Shown: positions 34,956 through 47,137, counted from the stretch's first letter. The stretch is 64,000 nt of DNA from Anomaloglossus baeobatrachus (GCF_048569485.1 NC_134355.1:663701979-663765978); one strand, 5' to 3'. Numbers and translations are program-made. The notes: generated by a model from the letters alone, not told the origin.

Positions 34956-34993
34956 TCCAATCTGACGAAGGCTCAGACCGAAACGTCATTTGT
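34956..34993 (+). ncRNA. Hammerhead-ribozyme-like motif in the hAT interior
   Basis: CTGACGA (34962-34968), a short stem II with GG/CC closing bases, GAAAC (34980-34984) and GTC (34985-34987). AAT before the core pairs with ATT after GTC as stem I. It shows the same extra A at the base of stem II as the pair at 6.3-6.5 kb and a similar downstream AATAAA-containing tail, so it belongs to a related family. Confidence 0.45.
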
Positions 34994-36464
34994 AACTTGT
35001 TTTGGACAAAAACATATATGCTTATGAAATTTTTTTTTTTCTTAATACGGACCAATAAAGAGTGATTTTGCATTACTATCCGTTGTGACTTACTGACTTA
35101 GTCTGGGAGATTTAGAGTGCCGAGGTTACTTACTACTTTTATCTATTATTACCTCTGAGCACCTATATACCAGTGAGCAGAGCATCCTCTACAGTAGTTC
35201 TCCTGATTAGGCATGCCCTTACCTCATGAGCAGGGCATTGCAGCTTTGGTAGCAACCATTACGACATGGACTCTGCTGCTGTGGACCCGGGGAGAGTGAG
35301 TGCAGATTCATTGCACCCACACTCCTCACATGAAGGGTCCGCACTCCTAGAAAATGGGGGATACGTTCCCTGAGTGTCTCCCCCCCATATTCTAGACGGT
35401 CCAGAGTCGTCGTGGGACCCCTTTATTTTTTTTCTTACACTAAATTGGTGAAAGAGGAAATGTTTTGGGGACTGTTTTTTCAAATAAATTTCTTTTGTCG
35501 ATTTTTTGTTTTTGTTAGTACTGACAGTTTATGATGTTGGGTATCTAATAGACGCCATGACATCACAAACTGCTGGGCTTGATCTCAGGTGACTTTACAG
35601 CTAGTATCAACCCGATTTATTACCCCGTTTGCCACTGCACCAGGGCACGGGATGAGCTGGGGTGATGCGCCAGGATTGGCGCATCTAGTGGATGCGCCAC
35701 GTCTGGGGTGCCTGCGGCCTGCTATTTTTAGGCTGTGAAGGCCCAATAACTATGGACCTTCCCACCCTGAGAATACCAGACCACAGCTGTCCGCTTTACC
35801 TTGGCTGGTGATCCAATTTGGAGGGGACCCTACTTTTTTTGTGTAATTATTAATATTTATAAAATAATTATAAAAAAAGAGCCTGGGGGGACCTCCACAT
35901 TGGATCCCCAACCACGGTAAAGCTGCCAGCTGTGGTTTTCAGGCTACAGCCGTCTGCTTTACCCTAGCTGGCTATCAAAAATGGGGGGACCCAACGTCAT
36001 TTTTTTTTTAACTATTTTTTAAATAGAAAAAATTAATGGGCTTCCCTGTATTTTGATTGCCAACCAAGGTAACGACAGGCAGATGGGGGTGGCAACCCAT
36101 AGCTGTCTGCTTTATCTGCGCTGAGAATCAAAAATACCGCGGAGCGCTATGTCATTTTTTTTAAAGATTTATTTTTACAGCACTGTGATGTCCAGCAATC
36201 AAAATACAGGGAAGCCCATTTTGTTTTTAGTTATTTAAATAAATAATTAAAAAAAATATATATGGGCTCCCGCTGCATTTTTTGTATTGCTAGCTAAGGG
36301 TAATCCAAGCAGCTACTGGCTGCTAACCCCCACTGCTTGGTGTTACCTTCACTGGCAATGGAAAATCCACGGAAGCATTTTTTAATTTTTTGGCCAAAAA
36401 ACTACAAAAAAAGGACGTGAGCTTCACCATATTTTTGTATGCTAGCCAGGTATAGCAGGCAGGT

Positions 36465-37357
36465 GCTGGAAGAGTTGGATACAGCGCCAGAAGATGGTGC
36501 TTCTATGAAAGTGCCATTTTCTGAGGCAGATGCAGACTGCAATTCGCAGCAGTGGGGCCCAGAAAGCTCAGGCCAACCTGTGCTGCGTATTCCAATCCCC
36601 AGCTGCCTAGATGTACCTGGCTGGACACAAAAATGGAGCGAAGCCTACGTCATTTGTTTTCTAATTATTTTATGAAATTCATGAAATAATAAAAAAAGGG
36701 CTTCCCTTTATTTTTGGTTCCCAGCCGGGTACAAATAGGCAACTGGGGGTTGGGGGCAGCCGTACCTGCCTGCTGTACCTGGCTAGCATACAAAAATATG
36801 GCGAAGCCCACATAATTTTTTCAGCAAAAAACTTCTGCATACAGTCCTGGATGGAGTATGCTGAGTATGCTGAGCCTTGTAGTTCTGCAGCTGCTGTGTG
36901 TCTGTATGGAGAAGAGCAGACAGCAGCTGCAGAACTACAAGGCTCAGCATACTCCATCCAGGACTGTATGCAGAAGTTTTTTGCCCACCAAAAAAATGAC
37001 GTGGGCTTCGCCATATTTTTGTATGCTAGCCAGGTACAGCATACAGCCACGGGCTGCCTCCAACCCCCAGTTGCCTATTTGTACCCGGCTGGGAACCAAA
37101 AATATAGGGAAGCCCTTTTTTTTTTTTAATTATTTCACTTATTTCATGAAATAATTAAAAAACAAATGACGTGGGCTTCGCCCCATTTTTGTGTCCAGCC
37201 GGGTACAACTAGGCAGCTGGGGACTGGAATCCGCAGCACAGGTTAGCCCGAGGTTTCTGGGCGCCTCTGCTGCGAATTGCAGTCCGCAGCCATCCCAGAA
37301 AATGGCGCTCTCATAGAAGCGCCATCATTTGGCGCTGTATCCAACTCTTCCAACAGC
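36465..37357. repeat. 0.9-kb palindrome
   Basis: Left arm 36465-36904 and right arm 36917-37357 are reverse complements of each other along most of their length, with a loop of about 12 bases. Landmarks pair from the outside in: GCTGGAAGAGTTGGATACAG with CTGTATCCAACTCTTCCA, TTTTGTATGCTAGCCAGGTA in inverted form, and the inner CTGCAGCTGCTG. A transcript would fold into one long hairpin. Confidence 0.8.
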
Positions 37358-37701
37358 CCTGGAGCCGGGTGGCTTGTTGGGTAATCATGAGTTAATACTG
37401 GCTTTGTTTTACTAGCCAGTATTAAGCTAGAGATTCTTAATGTCAGGCACATTTGACCCGGCCATCTCTCTAAGAATCTCCAATAAAGGGTTAAAAAAAA
37501 GACACCACACAGAGAAAAAATACTTTAATAGAAATAAATACACAGACACATTAGAGACTCCATCTTTATTACCCCCTGTCAGCCCAATAAATCCCCAATA
37601 AACCAGCGCTAATAAGAGGTTTTTAATAGAGGCTTAAATTATAAGCAGCAATTTCAGCGTTCCAAGTGCCTTTAAATGAGTTTGAAGAAACTGCACTTCA
37701 G

Positions 37702-37795
37702 GATTGTAGTGAGGATTGTATTGAGGATGAGGTGCCCCAGCCCATTACTTGATGGGCTGGGGCACCTCATCCTCACTACAATCCTCACTACAATC
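37702..37795. repeat. 44-bp inverted repeat
   Basis: Arms of about 44 bp around ATGAGGTGCCCCAGCCCAT and its complement, separated by about 5 bases, with one mismatch. It lies inside the hAT element. Confidence 0.7.
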
Positions 37796-38831
37796 GGGAA
37801 GCAGCGTGCAGCCTTCACTCCGTGAGTGATCAGTGCTGCTAGCGGTAACAGCGGTAACGCTGACAGACGCGTTACCATAGCAACGGTGCTCCCGGAGCCG
37901 CGGTTAGCGGTGACGTCACCGCTAACTGCATTGCTATGGCAACGGTGATCTCCGTTAATGACCGGCTGTGTCAGCCGGTCCCTAACGGAACGGGGAGTCG
38001 ACCGTGTGCTAGAGCATATCGCCGGTACACGGCGATACACAAATGTGCACCGTGTACCGGAGAGATGCACTCGCAGGTCCTACATGACGTGTCATAGTCA
38101 TGTGACCAGTCTGTAGCCAATGAGATAATAGCCACGTGACTGGTCACATGGCTATTTTGACGTCACGATAGGTCCTGCTTCTCTGCTGGCAGTGCCGGTC
38201 ACCGGGAGGATTCAGCGATCATCAGATGGAATAGCGGCAGGAGACAGAGTGCAGGAGGGATCGCGGGGACCGGTAAGTGTTATGGCAATGTTTATTAACT
38301 GTTTGTGTACATTTATCATGCATTTTTATGTGTTTGTGATTGCCTCCCATTATAGCCTATTGGTTCGAGTTCGGTTCGTCGAACGTTCGTCGAACCGAAC
38401 TCGAACGGGACCCCCGTTCGGCGAACCGACCTTGAGCCGAACCGCGACCGGTTCGCTCATCTCTAGAACTAACATCAAAGCTGCTCCCTGTCACCGCTCC
38501 TGGGATCCCCGTCCAGAGCAGCGGTGGTGTCACCAACTTCACCACAACCGTGGGTGGCGTCACGGACAATAACCAAATCCCCACCATCCAATCAAATCCC
38601 CTTTTCACTCACGGGCGAGGAGCGCCGCTTGAGTCCCCGGGATCCGGCCCACCGCTCGAGCCACCACCGAGCAGCAGCAGCCGGACCCGAGCAGTGGGAG
38701 AGCGCAGCGTCCCCTCCTCCGCCCGCGACAACTTGGCGTCACAAACAGGATCCTACCGCTCTGCCGTCTGGTAGAGGTGCGCGTTGTTACCGCCGGAGGT
38801 GTCCGGCCGGAAAAATTGAGAAGCCGCTATC

Positions 38832-39968
38832 TTGGGCGCGAAGAATTCCCGCTCGAGCGTCTCCTCGAGTAGTGGAGGCGCGAAGGCCAAAACCCCACCC
38901 CTGTGGAGGAGGAGCCGTAAAGAGACTAAGGGGGACGGAAACAAGATGTCTGCGCCCGACGGAGCCGTTGGAGATGCGGCGGTCGCAGTCGCGGGGGCAC
39001 CCGTAGATGGGAATGGGCCTGCCCAGGGGGGCGCCACGGCCCCAGCTCTCGCTCAGGTGATGCCGTTCTCCTTGCCCTATGTGCCCGGAGCTGCCTGGCT
39101 ACCGAAGTACGATGGGAAACCTGATGCCTTGCAGGTTTTCCGGAAGAAGCTTAGTCCGCTACTGGAACTGTACCCCCTGACTGATAAGCAACGTGCAGCG
39201 CTAGTGCTGGGGCAGCTAACCGGCGCGGCTGAGAAGGAGGCGGAGTCCTGGGCCGAGGGGGACCGGTCCTCTGTAGCCACCATCTTTGAGAAGCTGCAGA
39301 TGGCCTTTGAGACCCGTACCGGGGCAGAGTTGCGGATGCAGTTCTATCAATTCCGGCAACGGCCCGCGAATAGCATTCAGGACTATGCCTTGCGCCTGCA
39401 AACCGCACTCCGCACACTGAAGCGGGTGGACACCATCAACAGTGCGGACAGCAACAAAATGTTGAGTGAGCAGTTTGTCCAGGGGATGAGGTCCTCAGAG
39501 GACCGCAAACAACTTCGGCTGTGGGCCCTGGAACACCCTGATGTGGACTTTGCCGTGTTAAAGGAACGGGCCATCAAAGCTCTGCAACCCCCCGCATTTG
39601 AAGCCCCTGAGCCAGCCCCATAGCCGATGGAAACTGCTCCCGTCGTGGTGGCCCCTACCCCACCAGCACCTCCAGTACCTGCAGCCCCAAACATAACGAT
39701 AGAAGAACTCGCTGCTCAGGTTCGCCGCATGGATGGGGACCTTGCTAAGATCCTCGCCGCACTCCAGCCTCCGACCAGATCCCAGGCCCCGGTGAAGATG
39801 CAACTCGCCGACAGCCCTGAGGACGGCCCCTGGATGCAGCGGAGAAGAGCCAATGACTCACAGTATGGACCCCCAATCTGTTACAGGTGCAGCAAACCTG
39901 GCCACTACTCCCGACGGTGTCCATTAAACGAGCAACCCCTGGGGCCACGGGCCAATCCTCAGGAGTAA
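38832..39968 (+). other. Gypsy gag region (fossil)
   Basis: Encodes a capsid-like protein with a helical central region (LPKYDGKP, then QFYQFRQRPANSIQDYALRL) and a C-terminal CCHC zinc knuckle (CYRCSKPGHYSRRC), which binds genomic RNA in this family. It is a broken copy. Confidence 0.8.
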
Positions 39969-42900
39969 AACCCCATGGCCCCCCAGACTGGTGGGATCGG
40001 TACATCGGGGCCCGGCCCATCATCCCTGTGGCCGTGGACGGCATACCAGTGATGGCTCTCCTGGACACTGGATCACAGGTAACCACTATACCATACACAC
40101 TGTATCAACGGTACTGGGGAAAGGACGAACTGGCTCCCCCAGATGCCAGCATAACACTGATTGCTGTTGATGGGCTCCCATTGACCCAAGTGGGGTACAA
40201 ACAAGTGGCCATGACTGTGGGGCGAGCTGAACTGCAACACCAGGGTATGATTGTGATAATGAATGAACCCAGTGATCATAACCCGAAGGTAGTGTTAGGG
40301 ACTAACGTGATGGAGCACTGTATGAGTGACGTACTGACCCTACTGCAGCAGCTGGCCGCCACGGCGGCGGGGAGCCGTCAGAGAGCTGTGCAGCGTGAGA
40401 TCCGAGCCCTGATGTACCGCCAACATGTGAGTTCGAAAGGAGAAGAGATTGGCGGGGTGCGAGTGATGGATGTTGCCCCTTTGATTGTACTTCCCCGGAG
40501 TGAGATGATGATTTGGTGCAGGGCAGCAGTAGGGCCACAGGGGCGAGACTACCCCGCCATGATAGAGCCCATGGCCTTGGAACACTGGCCCACAGTAATG
40601 GCCGCCTGCGGGGTGGTAGATGTAAAGAAGGGGAGAGTGCCCGTGAGGGTGCTGAACTGTGAGGAGGAAGAAGTCAGGCTTCCCCGGTACGCTACCCTTG
40701 CTAAGTTGTTCACTGTGGATCCCCACACCATCCACGAGGCCGTTCCCCCAACCTCACCACTTACTGCCAGCATTCACCCATTCCCAGGGGAGTTAGACGA
40801 GTGGTGTCAACAGCTACACGTAGGCACTGACGATACCCCTACACATCACAAAGAAGGGGTATACCGGGTGGTACAGGAGTATGAGCAGGTTTTTAGCAAG
40901 CACCCCCTAGACTTTGGGCAGATTAAAGGGGTCCAACACCATATCCCCACCGGTGAGCACCCCCCTATCAAAGAGAGGTACAGGCCTATTCCCCCTGCAC
41001 ACTACCAATGTGCTAAGGACATGTTGAGGAACATGAAGGAGGCAGGGGTTATTAGGGACAGCTGTAGTCCCTGGGCCGCCCCGTTGGTACTGGTTAAGAA
41101 GAAGGATGGCACCATGCGGATGTGCGTGGATTACCGAAAAATTAACCAGATAATGCATAAGGATGCTTACCCTCTGCCCCGCATTGAGGAGTCCCTGGCT
41201 GCGCTGAGAACCGCTAACTACTTCTCCATCCTTGACCTCACCAGTGGGTACTGGCAGGTGGCTGTGGCACCAGAAGACCGAGAGAAAACTGCATTTACCA
41301 CCCCTATGGGACTCTGCGAGTTTAATAGCATGCCGTTCGGGCTGTGCAATGCCCCTGGAACCTTCCAACGGCTGATGGAATGCTGCCTGGGGCATTTGAA
41401 CTTCGAGACCGTCTTGCTGTACCTGGATGATGTGATTGTGTACTCCCAGACATATGAAGCCCATCTGGAGCACCTAGCCAAGGTGTTCGCGTCCCTTGCT
41501 AAATATGGGATGAAGTTGAAGCCCTCCAAGTGTCATCTGCTGAAACCCAGAGTGCAGTACCTGGGGCATGTGGTTGGAGCGGAGGGTGTCGCCCCAGACC
41601 CCGAGAAAATCACCGCCATCCAGGACTGGCCGAGGCCGACTACGGTGAGGGAAGTGAGGCAGTTCCTGGGCCTGGTGGGGTATTACCGTCGCTTCATCAA
41701 GGGGTACACGAAGATGGCTGCCCCCATGCAAGACCTCCTCGTGGGACAGACCAAAGGTGGTAAGCCCCTAGGGGCCCCACTGGTGTGGGAAGAAAGGCAT
41801 GAGGAATCCTTCCGCCAGCTGAGAGCGGCCCTGACTGGAGAAGAAATCCTTGCCTACCCTGATTACAGCCACCCCTTCATCCTCTACACCGATGCCAGCA
41901 ATGTAGGCTTGGGGGCAGTTCTCTCCCAGGTCCAAGATGGGAAGGAAAAAGTAATTGCTTATGCTAGTCGAAAGCTCCGACCGACTGAGAGGAACCCTGA
42001 GAACTACAGCTCTTTCAAACTTGAGCTCCTGGCACTGGTGTGGGCTATCACCGAGCGATTCCGCCATTACCTGGCAGCGGCTAAGTTCACCGCTTTCACG
42101 GATAATAACCCACTGACCCACCTGGACACCGCCAAGCTGGGCGCGTTAAAACAGCGGTGGGTGGCTAGGCTAGCCAACTACGATTTCACCATCAAGAACA
42201 GGGCCGGCCGTGCCAACGTTAATGCTGATGCACTCTCTCGGATGCCCCACTTGTTGGAAGAAGGGCCGGAGGATGATGACCTCGAAGAGATTGAGCTGCC
42301 CGCATTTCATCAGCCACCGACTGAGAAGGTGCATGTCTATCAACAACTGGTAACCCTGGACCCGCTGCCCAGCCAAGAGTGGCAAGAAGCTCAGGACCAG
42401 GCTCCCGCTGCCGCCTAGTCAAGATCTTGGTGGAACAAGGCGCTGCTGGAATAGAACCTGCCGCCCCAGCTGAAGCCCAACGCCTGTGGCGAGAACGGAC
42501 CGGCTGTATCTACACCAGGGGAAGTTGTACCGTGAGCTGATTAACCCGAAGACCCATGAGAAAATCCGCCAGTTGGTGATTCCCCAAGCTAACATGCCCA
42601 CCGTCCTGCAAGCATACCATGATGGTGCTGGAGACTTCGGATGGAAGAAACTAGAAATGCTGTTGAGAGAGCGGTTCTATTGGAGTGGAATGCGGGAATC
42701 TGTAGAGGCCTGGTGCCAAGAGTGTGGCCCTTGCACGCTGAGAAGGAAGGACAAGGCCAGCCAGAAGGCGCCCCTACACCCGAACGTTACACATCAACCG
42801 CTGGAGCTGGTCACCCTGGACCATGTAAAGCTCACCCCCAGCCGAAGTGGGTACACCTACGCTCTAACCATTGTCGACCACTATTCAAGGTTCATGGTGG

Positions 42901-43989
42901 TTGTCCCAGTCAAAAACCTAACTGGCCGTACCGCCGCTAGAGCGTTCCAGGCTTATTTTTGTAGGCCACATGGATACCCTGAGAAGGTGCTTACTGACCA
43001 AGGCCCGGCCTTTGAAGCGGAGGTATTCCATGAATTTTACGGCTGCAAGAAAATCCGGACCACGCCTTACCATGCCCAAACCAACGGCATGTGTGAAAAG
43101 ATGAACCACCTGGTCCTGGGCCTCCTCAAGACGTTGCCGCTATAAGAGCGGAACCTGTGGCCGGAGAAGCTACCTGACTTAGTCGACATGTACAACAATA
43201 TCCCTTCCAGATCAACGAAATGCACCCCAGCATACCTGATGAGGGCTCGCCCCGGCCGGCTACCGGTGGATCTGGACATGGGATTGGAAGCCCCAGAAGC
43301 ACTCCCTTCGACAGCTGAATGGGACACTCGGCGGAGGGTGCAGTACCGACAAATTCAGGAGTATGTCGAGAAGAATTTGAGTCGGAGTCGGGAACAACAG
43401 GAGCAGCGCTTCAACCAGAAGGCGTCTGCTGATCCTTTCCAGCCTAGAGATGTAGTGCTGAAGCGAAAAAGGAGGACCCACAAGCTGGATGATCAATGGG
43501 AACAAACTCCATATGTCATACAGCCCACAATGGGAAGATGGGAAGGCCTATCAGATCAGTCGTGACCAAGGGGGCACTTTGGCCACGGTTTCCCGGGACC
43601 ATCTGAAGAGGTGCCCACCAGCATTGAGGGCAGCGGCTGAAGCTCAGGTTCCTAGACCGGCGGAGAAGGCAAAAGAGGTAATCCACACCGTGATGTGTGA
43701 CTTTCCAGCAGACTGGCCTACACAGAATGGTGCGGTGATCCTTCCAGTGATACTGTTTCCACAACCTGTGGATGAAGAAGTGATGGAAGTGGTCGACCAT
43801 GAGCCAGTGCCCAGGGATGAACCTGTACCCAGCTCCCCTATGCCTCCGCCTGCCCCACACGAAAGCAGGGAAGAGGAACTGATTGTTCCCTCTGCCCCAC
43901 TGCATGTCCCCACTGACACTGGGCCCCGGAGGTCCACTCGGCCCAACCTAGGTAGACCCCCACTTAGGTGCAGGAAAACTGTTCTTTAA
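39887..43989 (+). other. Gypsy pol region (fossil)
   Basis: Domain order is that of Ty3/Gypsy: aspartic protease with LLDTGSQ (about 40.05 kb), reverse transcriptase with MRMCVDYRKIN and LLYLDDVIVYS (about 41.1-41.45 kb), RNase H with LYTDASNVGLGAVLSQ (about 41.88 kb), and integrase with the PHGYPEKVLTDQGPAF and YHAQTNGMCEK regions (about 42.5-43.15 kb). A C-terminal extension follows. It is broken in a few places. Confidence 0.85.
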
Positions 43990-44631
43990 AAGGGGAAAAA
44001 TTGTTTGTGTGTGTGTTGAAAGTACCGTTTAAAAGAATGATAAGTAAATGATCAACCAAGAAGATTCACCTGATTGTCAGCCTGATTGAGAACCGGTCGT
44101 TGCCGGCAACTGGTCCCCGTTGGGACCCCCCCTTTTTCAAATTATGAAACTATTACGAACAAGCCCGAGAACTAGCAGGGCAACCACAAACTTGTGGCAT
44201 GTAAATAAAATATGTTTTATGGCTTTCACCGTTACCGCCTCCGGAGAGGCAGATTGGAGGAAGGGCCCACAGTGGAGCAGGCTGGGGCCCAGCCACCACC
44301 GGAACTGGTGGCGATCCTCTGGGGGTTTCAGAGGGTTCCCCATGGACGTGGGTCCCCTGAAAAGGACAGAACCCGCTCGGGCAACTTGTGCTGGACTGGG
44401 GTCAAGGGGTGCTGCCTGTTTGCTTAGGGGCAGCATCAGGGCCAGGTTGCTTGGGTGGGAGACAGCGGAAGCCGTAACCATTTAGCAACGTTTAAGTAAG
44501 CGTATCTCCCGATGTGCGAAGATGTTATTATACTTGTAATCCCTGTTTTACCGTTATCTTTTTCAGTTGTGAAAATAAAACCGGTGATGGACGGGCAGCC
44601 CGCGGACGGTCTGCATTTTACTAAGGGGGAA
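43990..44631 (+). other. Gypsy 3' internal region
   Basis: Non-coding stretch between pol and the 3' LTR. It shares AGGCAGATTGGAGGAA and the terminal CTAAGGGGGAA with the cold-shock LTR element. Confidence 0.65.
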
Positions 44632-45805
44632 TGTGGCGCCCTGGACAAGCCAGGGGCCACAGAGAACAACACAAACACACCCCACACTCCCGGTCAGGTA
44701 CACCAAAGTCAGACAAAAACCCTTGTTGCCTTCCTCCAGGGGCTGATGTCCACACCAGGGGGTGGGCCAGGCGGTTGGCCCCGCCCCCGAGGAGTTTACA
44801 GTCCTGGAGGCGGGAAAAACAGTTTTGTTTTGGAAGTGAAAGTGAGAGGACGGAAAGTAGCAGTTGAGCAGCCTGAAGTTGGTCTGGGTGTGTGGCCCGG
44901 ACGGATCAGCAAGGTTGGCAGACGGTGGTGACCATCTGCAGGAGTGGCCTATTGGAGCTAACCGTAAGAACCGTGGGTGGGCGGTTGCCCGGCGATACTG
45001 GACCGTTATGCAAAGAGAAGTCAGCACCATCTGGCAGGGGCTTACGGACCCCGGCAAGGCTAGGAGTTGCTGTGAATTTGCCGAAATCATTAGCGAAGGG
45101 AACCTCCTGGGTTTCCCAGCAGCCAAGTCCCGTGAGAAGGCAACCGTCCAACCGAGAGAGGGAAACACAGTCACTGCCAAGGCTAAAGTTCCCAGGGCCA
45201 GAGCCTGCGGGCAAAAGGGGCTCCTCCAGCAACCATCCAAGCTGGGGAGCGGGTTACCGGTGGGAACCCATTGGGACCGTTTACAGTACACAGGTGCAGG
45301 GAAAGGCATCAACCTGCTGAGAGAAACAAAACCGCAGCCGTCTGTGGGACCCGTCCATCCAGCCGTGTGTTTTACCGAGAACTGTGTCCTCATCATTGGC
45401 TGAGTGAGTACCACCGTGCCGTGCGGCACAGCACTGCCCCCGCGACCCTGCATCTCGCCAGGCCCCGTAACCCACCTGCCATCCATCCCTACCCCATCAC
45501 CGGGCCCCGGGACAACCAACCCCCTACCCACGGAGGGGAGAACTAACATCAAAGCTGCTCCCTGTCACCGCTCCCGGGATCCCTGTCCAGAGCAGCGGTG
45601 GTGTCACCAACTTCACCACAACCGTGGGTGGCGTCATGGACAATAACCAAATCCCCACCATCCAATCAAATCCCCTTTTCACTCACGGGCGAGGAGCGCC
45701 GCTCGAGTCCCCGGGATCCGGGCCCACCGCTCGAGCCACCACCGAGCAGCAGCAGCCGCACCCGAGCAGTGGGAGAGCGCAGCGTCCCCTCCTCCGCCCG
45801 CGACA
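44632..45805 (+). repeat. 3' LTR of the Gypsy element
   Basis: 1174 bp, TGTGGCGCCCTGGAC to CCCGCGACA. It gives the uninterrupted version of the 5' LTR. Confidence 0.9.
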
Positions 45806-45975
45806 GAAGTAACACTCTTGCAACTAGTCACTGGCCTCATTAGAATATCATAAGTAATCTTTAAAAATACTTTTTCTATAACTATAGCCTGGGACAGTTA
45901 GGCAGGGATTAGCAATATGCACCCAGAACTGCTCGTGATTTTGGGTGTGTATTGCACCTGACAGGTTCACTTTAA

Positions 45976-46380
45976 TTCTTATTTCTTTTTTTTTTCATTA
46001 TATTTTGAGGAGCATTAGCAACAAAAACAACAAAATCCACAGAGTCGGAAACACCCATGGGTTCTGGGTTATTATTTTTTGGTAAACATTTATTATACAT
46101 GTATATATATAAAAAAATACAATTAATTTAAATAATTTTGGTGTTTATATTCCAGGAATTTCTACACATGCAATTATTTTTTTTACTAAATTCCATGAAC
46201 ACAACCATAATGGACTCATAAGGGTTTGTCCTGGGTTTAAATGCCAAGAAATCTTTTATATTACATTAAAAAAAAACCTTGGGGCCAATTAGTATCCTTA
46301 ACTGTAATGATTGCATGTACAACATGTGACCACTCAGGCTAAACTTTGGCTGCAGCAATCATATACAGTAAATGATATAC
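45976..46380. other. Unassigned AT-rich sequence
   Basis: No gene or repeat recognised. It is rich in A/T runs. Confidence 0.3.
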
Positions 46381-46744
46381 ATGAAGACACTTTTCAGGAC
46401 CTGCGGGAACCATCAGAGCACCAGCACTATCTTATTCTCATTAGCACAAGGAAGTACAAGAAGCAGTGGGATGAAACTAAAAGGAAGGAGATTCAGATTA
46501 GACATTAGAAAAAACTTTCTGACAGTGAGGGCAGTCAGAGAGTGGAACAGGCGGGAGGCAGAGAGGGCGGTCAGAGAGTGGAACAGGCTACCACAGGAGG
46601 TGGTAAGCTCTCAATCCATGGAAATCTTCAAGCGGAAACTGGATAAACAAATAGCTGGGATGATTTAGGAAAGCCTGAACTCGCAGGGGGCTTGACCCGA
46701 TGGCCCTTGAGGTCCCTTCCAACTCAACCCTTCTATGATTCTAT
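46381..46744 (+). mobile_element. CR1 LINE 3' end
   Basis: A 5'-truncated CR1 tail. It contains the end of ORF2 (VREWNRLPQEVV and MEIFKRKLDK) and the signature 3' end CCCTTGAGGTCCCTTCCAAC followed by TTCTATGATTCTAT, where CR1 copies normally stop. A segment with GTCAGAGAGTGGAACAGG is duplicated locally (about 46530-46590). Confidence 0.85.
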
Positions 46745-46776
46745 ACAAGAACAGCAGGGAATTTACCAGATGCTGT

Positions 46777-46782
46777 TTTATT
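46777..46782 (-). terminator. Candidate poly(A) signal of the CYP2 gene
   Basis: AATAAA on the minus strand, about 355 bases beyond the stop codon. It gives a 3' UTR of plausible length. No transcript evidence is available. Confidence 0.35.
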
Positions 46783-47137
46783 TTATACTATGTTTTGCCC
46801 TTTTCTTAAAATTCTTGACAGACACTTTAAAATAGTATCTACATGGAGCCACAACTAGAAGGAGCATTTTGTATTCAGTAGTCTCCTTATCTCCCTCTAG
46901 TGTCAGCTGTAGGCAGTCAGAATTTTATCATTTAAGTCCTTAATTATGCAGGAGATTTGGAACTTTGTACCAAAAATACTTTTAAATCTGTTATGCCATA
47001 CAAAGCCACAACAGTCATTCTCTCTTACCTAAAATGACAAATAACAGAGCTGTAAATTCCAAAAACATTCATGGCACATTTGAGGGCGAACTAGTGATAT
47101 ACAGCAGTCTCATGTCAGCAGTGACTGATAACATAGT

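Larger units (their letters stand above)
32231..38465. mobile_element. 6.2-kb hAT-type element without a transposase
   Basis: The ends are TAGAGTTGAGCGCGGTTCG and, inverted, TAGAGATGAGCGAACCGGT, flanked by the exact 8-bp duplication GAACTAAC (32223-32230 and 38466-38473). Both ends are rich in GTTCG/CGAAC motifs. No transposase is recognisable, so it is non-autonomous. A module of about 550 bp (from GAGGAAATGTTTTGGGGA through GCCGTCTGCTTTACC) occurs twice in direct orientation, about 33020-33570 and 35450-36010. Between the two copies are a minisatellite and a hammerhead-like motif, and further right is a 0.9-kb palindrome. The interior looks like a composite of repeats captured over time. 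Confidence 0.8.
31324..38730 (+). repeat. 5' LTR of the Gypsy element, interrupted
   Basis: LTR sequence runs 31324-32230 and resumes at 38474. The 8-bp repeat at the junction is the hAT target duplication. The intact 3' LTR at 44632-45805 shows the same junction uninterrupted at its GAGAACTAACATCAAAG stretch, which proves the order of events. Confidence 0.85.
31324..45805 (+). mobile_element. Ty3/Gypsy LTR element with a hAT in its 5' LTR
   Basis: Flanked by the 4-bp duplication GAAG (31320-31323 and 45806-45809). The 5' LTR (31324-38730) is split by a 6.2-kb hAT and is about 1.16 kb without it. The 3' LTR is 44632-45805. A primer-binding region at 38734 and the tract CTAAGGGGGAA before 44632 are present. 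Gag lies at about 38.83-39.97 kb, with a CYRCSKPGHYSRRC zinc knuckle. Pol lies at about 39.9-44.0 kb in Gypsy order: protease (LLDTGSQ), reverse transcriptase (YLDDV), RNase H, integrase. The LTRs differ by a few percent by eye and the coding region carries about four breaks, so it is older than the other two LTR elements and is a fossil. Confidence 0.9.
30224..45971. mobile_element. TTAA-flanked long-TIR element, split by later insertions
   Basis: Flanked by TTAA (30220-30223 and 45972-45975). The ends AGGGAACCTGTCAG and, inverted, AGTGAACCTGTCAG begin inverted repeats that stay alignable for over 200 bp. Both reach GTTACTTCCCTTGGCTAGT. The right arm is cut by the Gypsy, so its remaining pieces are about 31267-31323 and 45810-45971. 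Without insertions the element is about 690 bp and non-coding. A TTAA target suggests piggyBac-type mobilisation, though the family is not established here. Confidence 0.7.

Noticed and set aside
46311-46668. Host protein frames of 65 and 98 codons
   Set aside because: They overlap the CR1 3' end and match its ORF2 tail.
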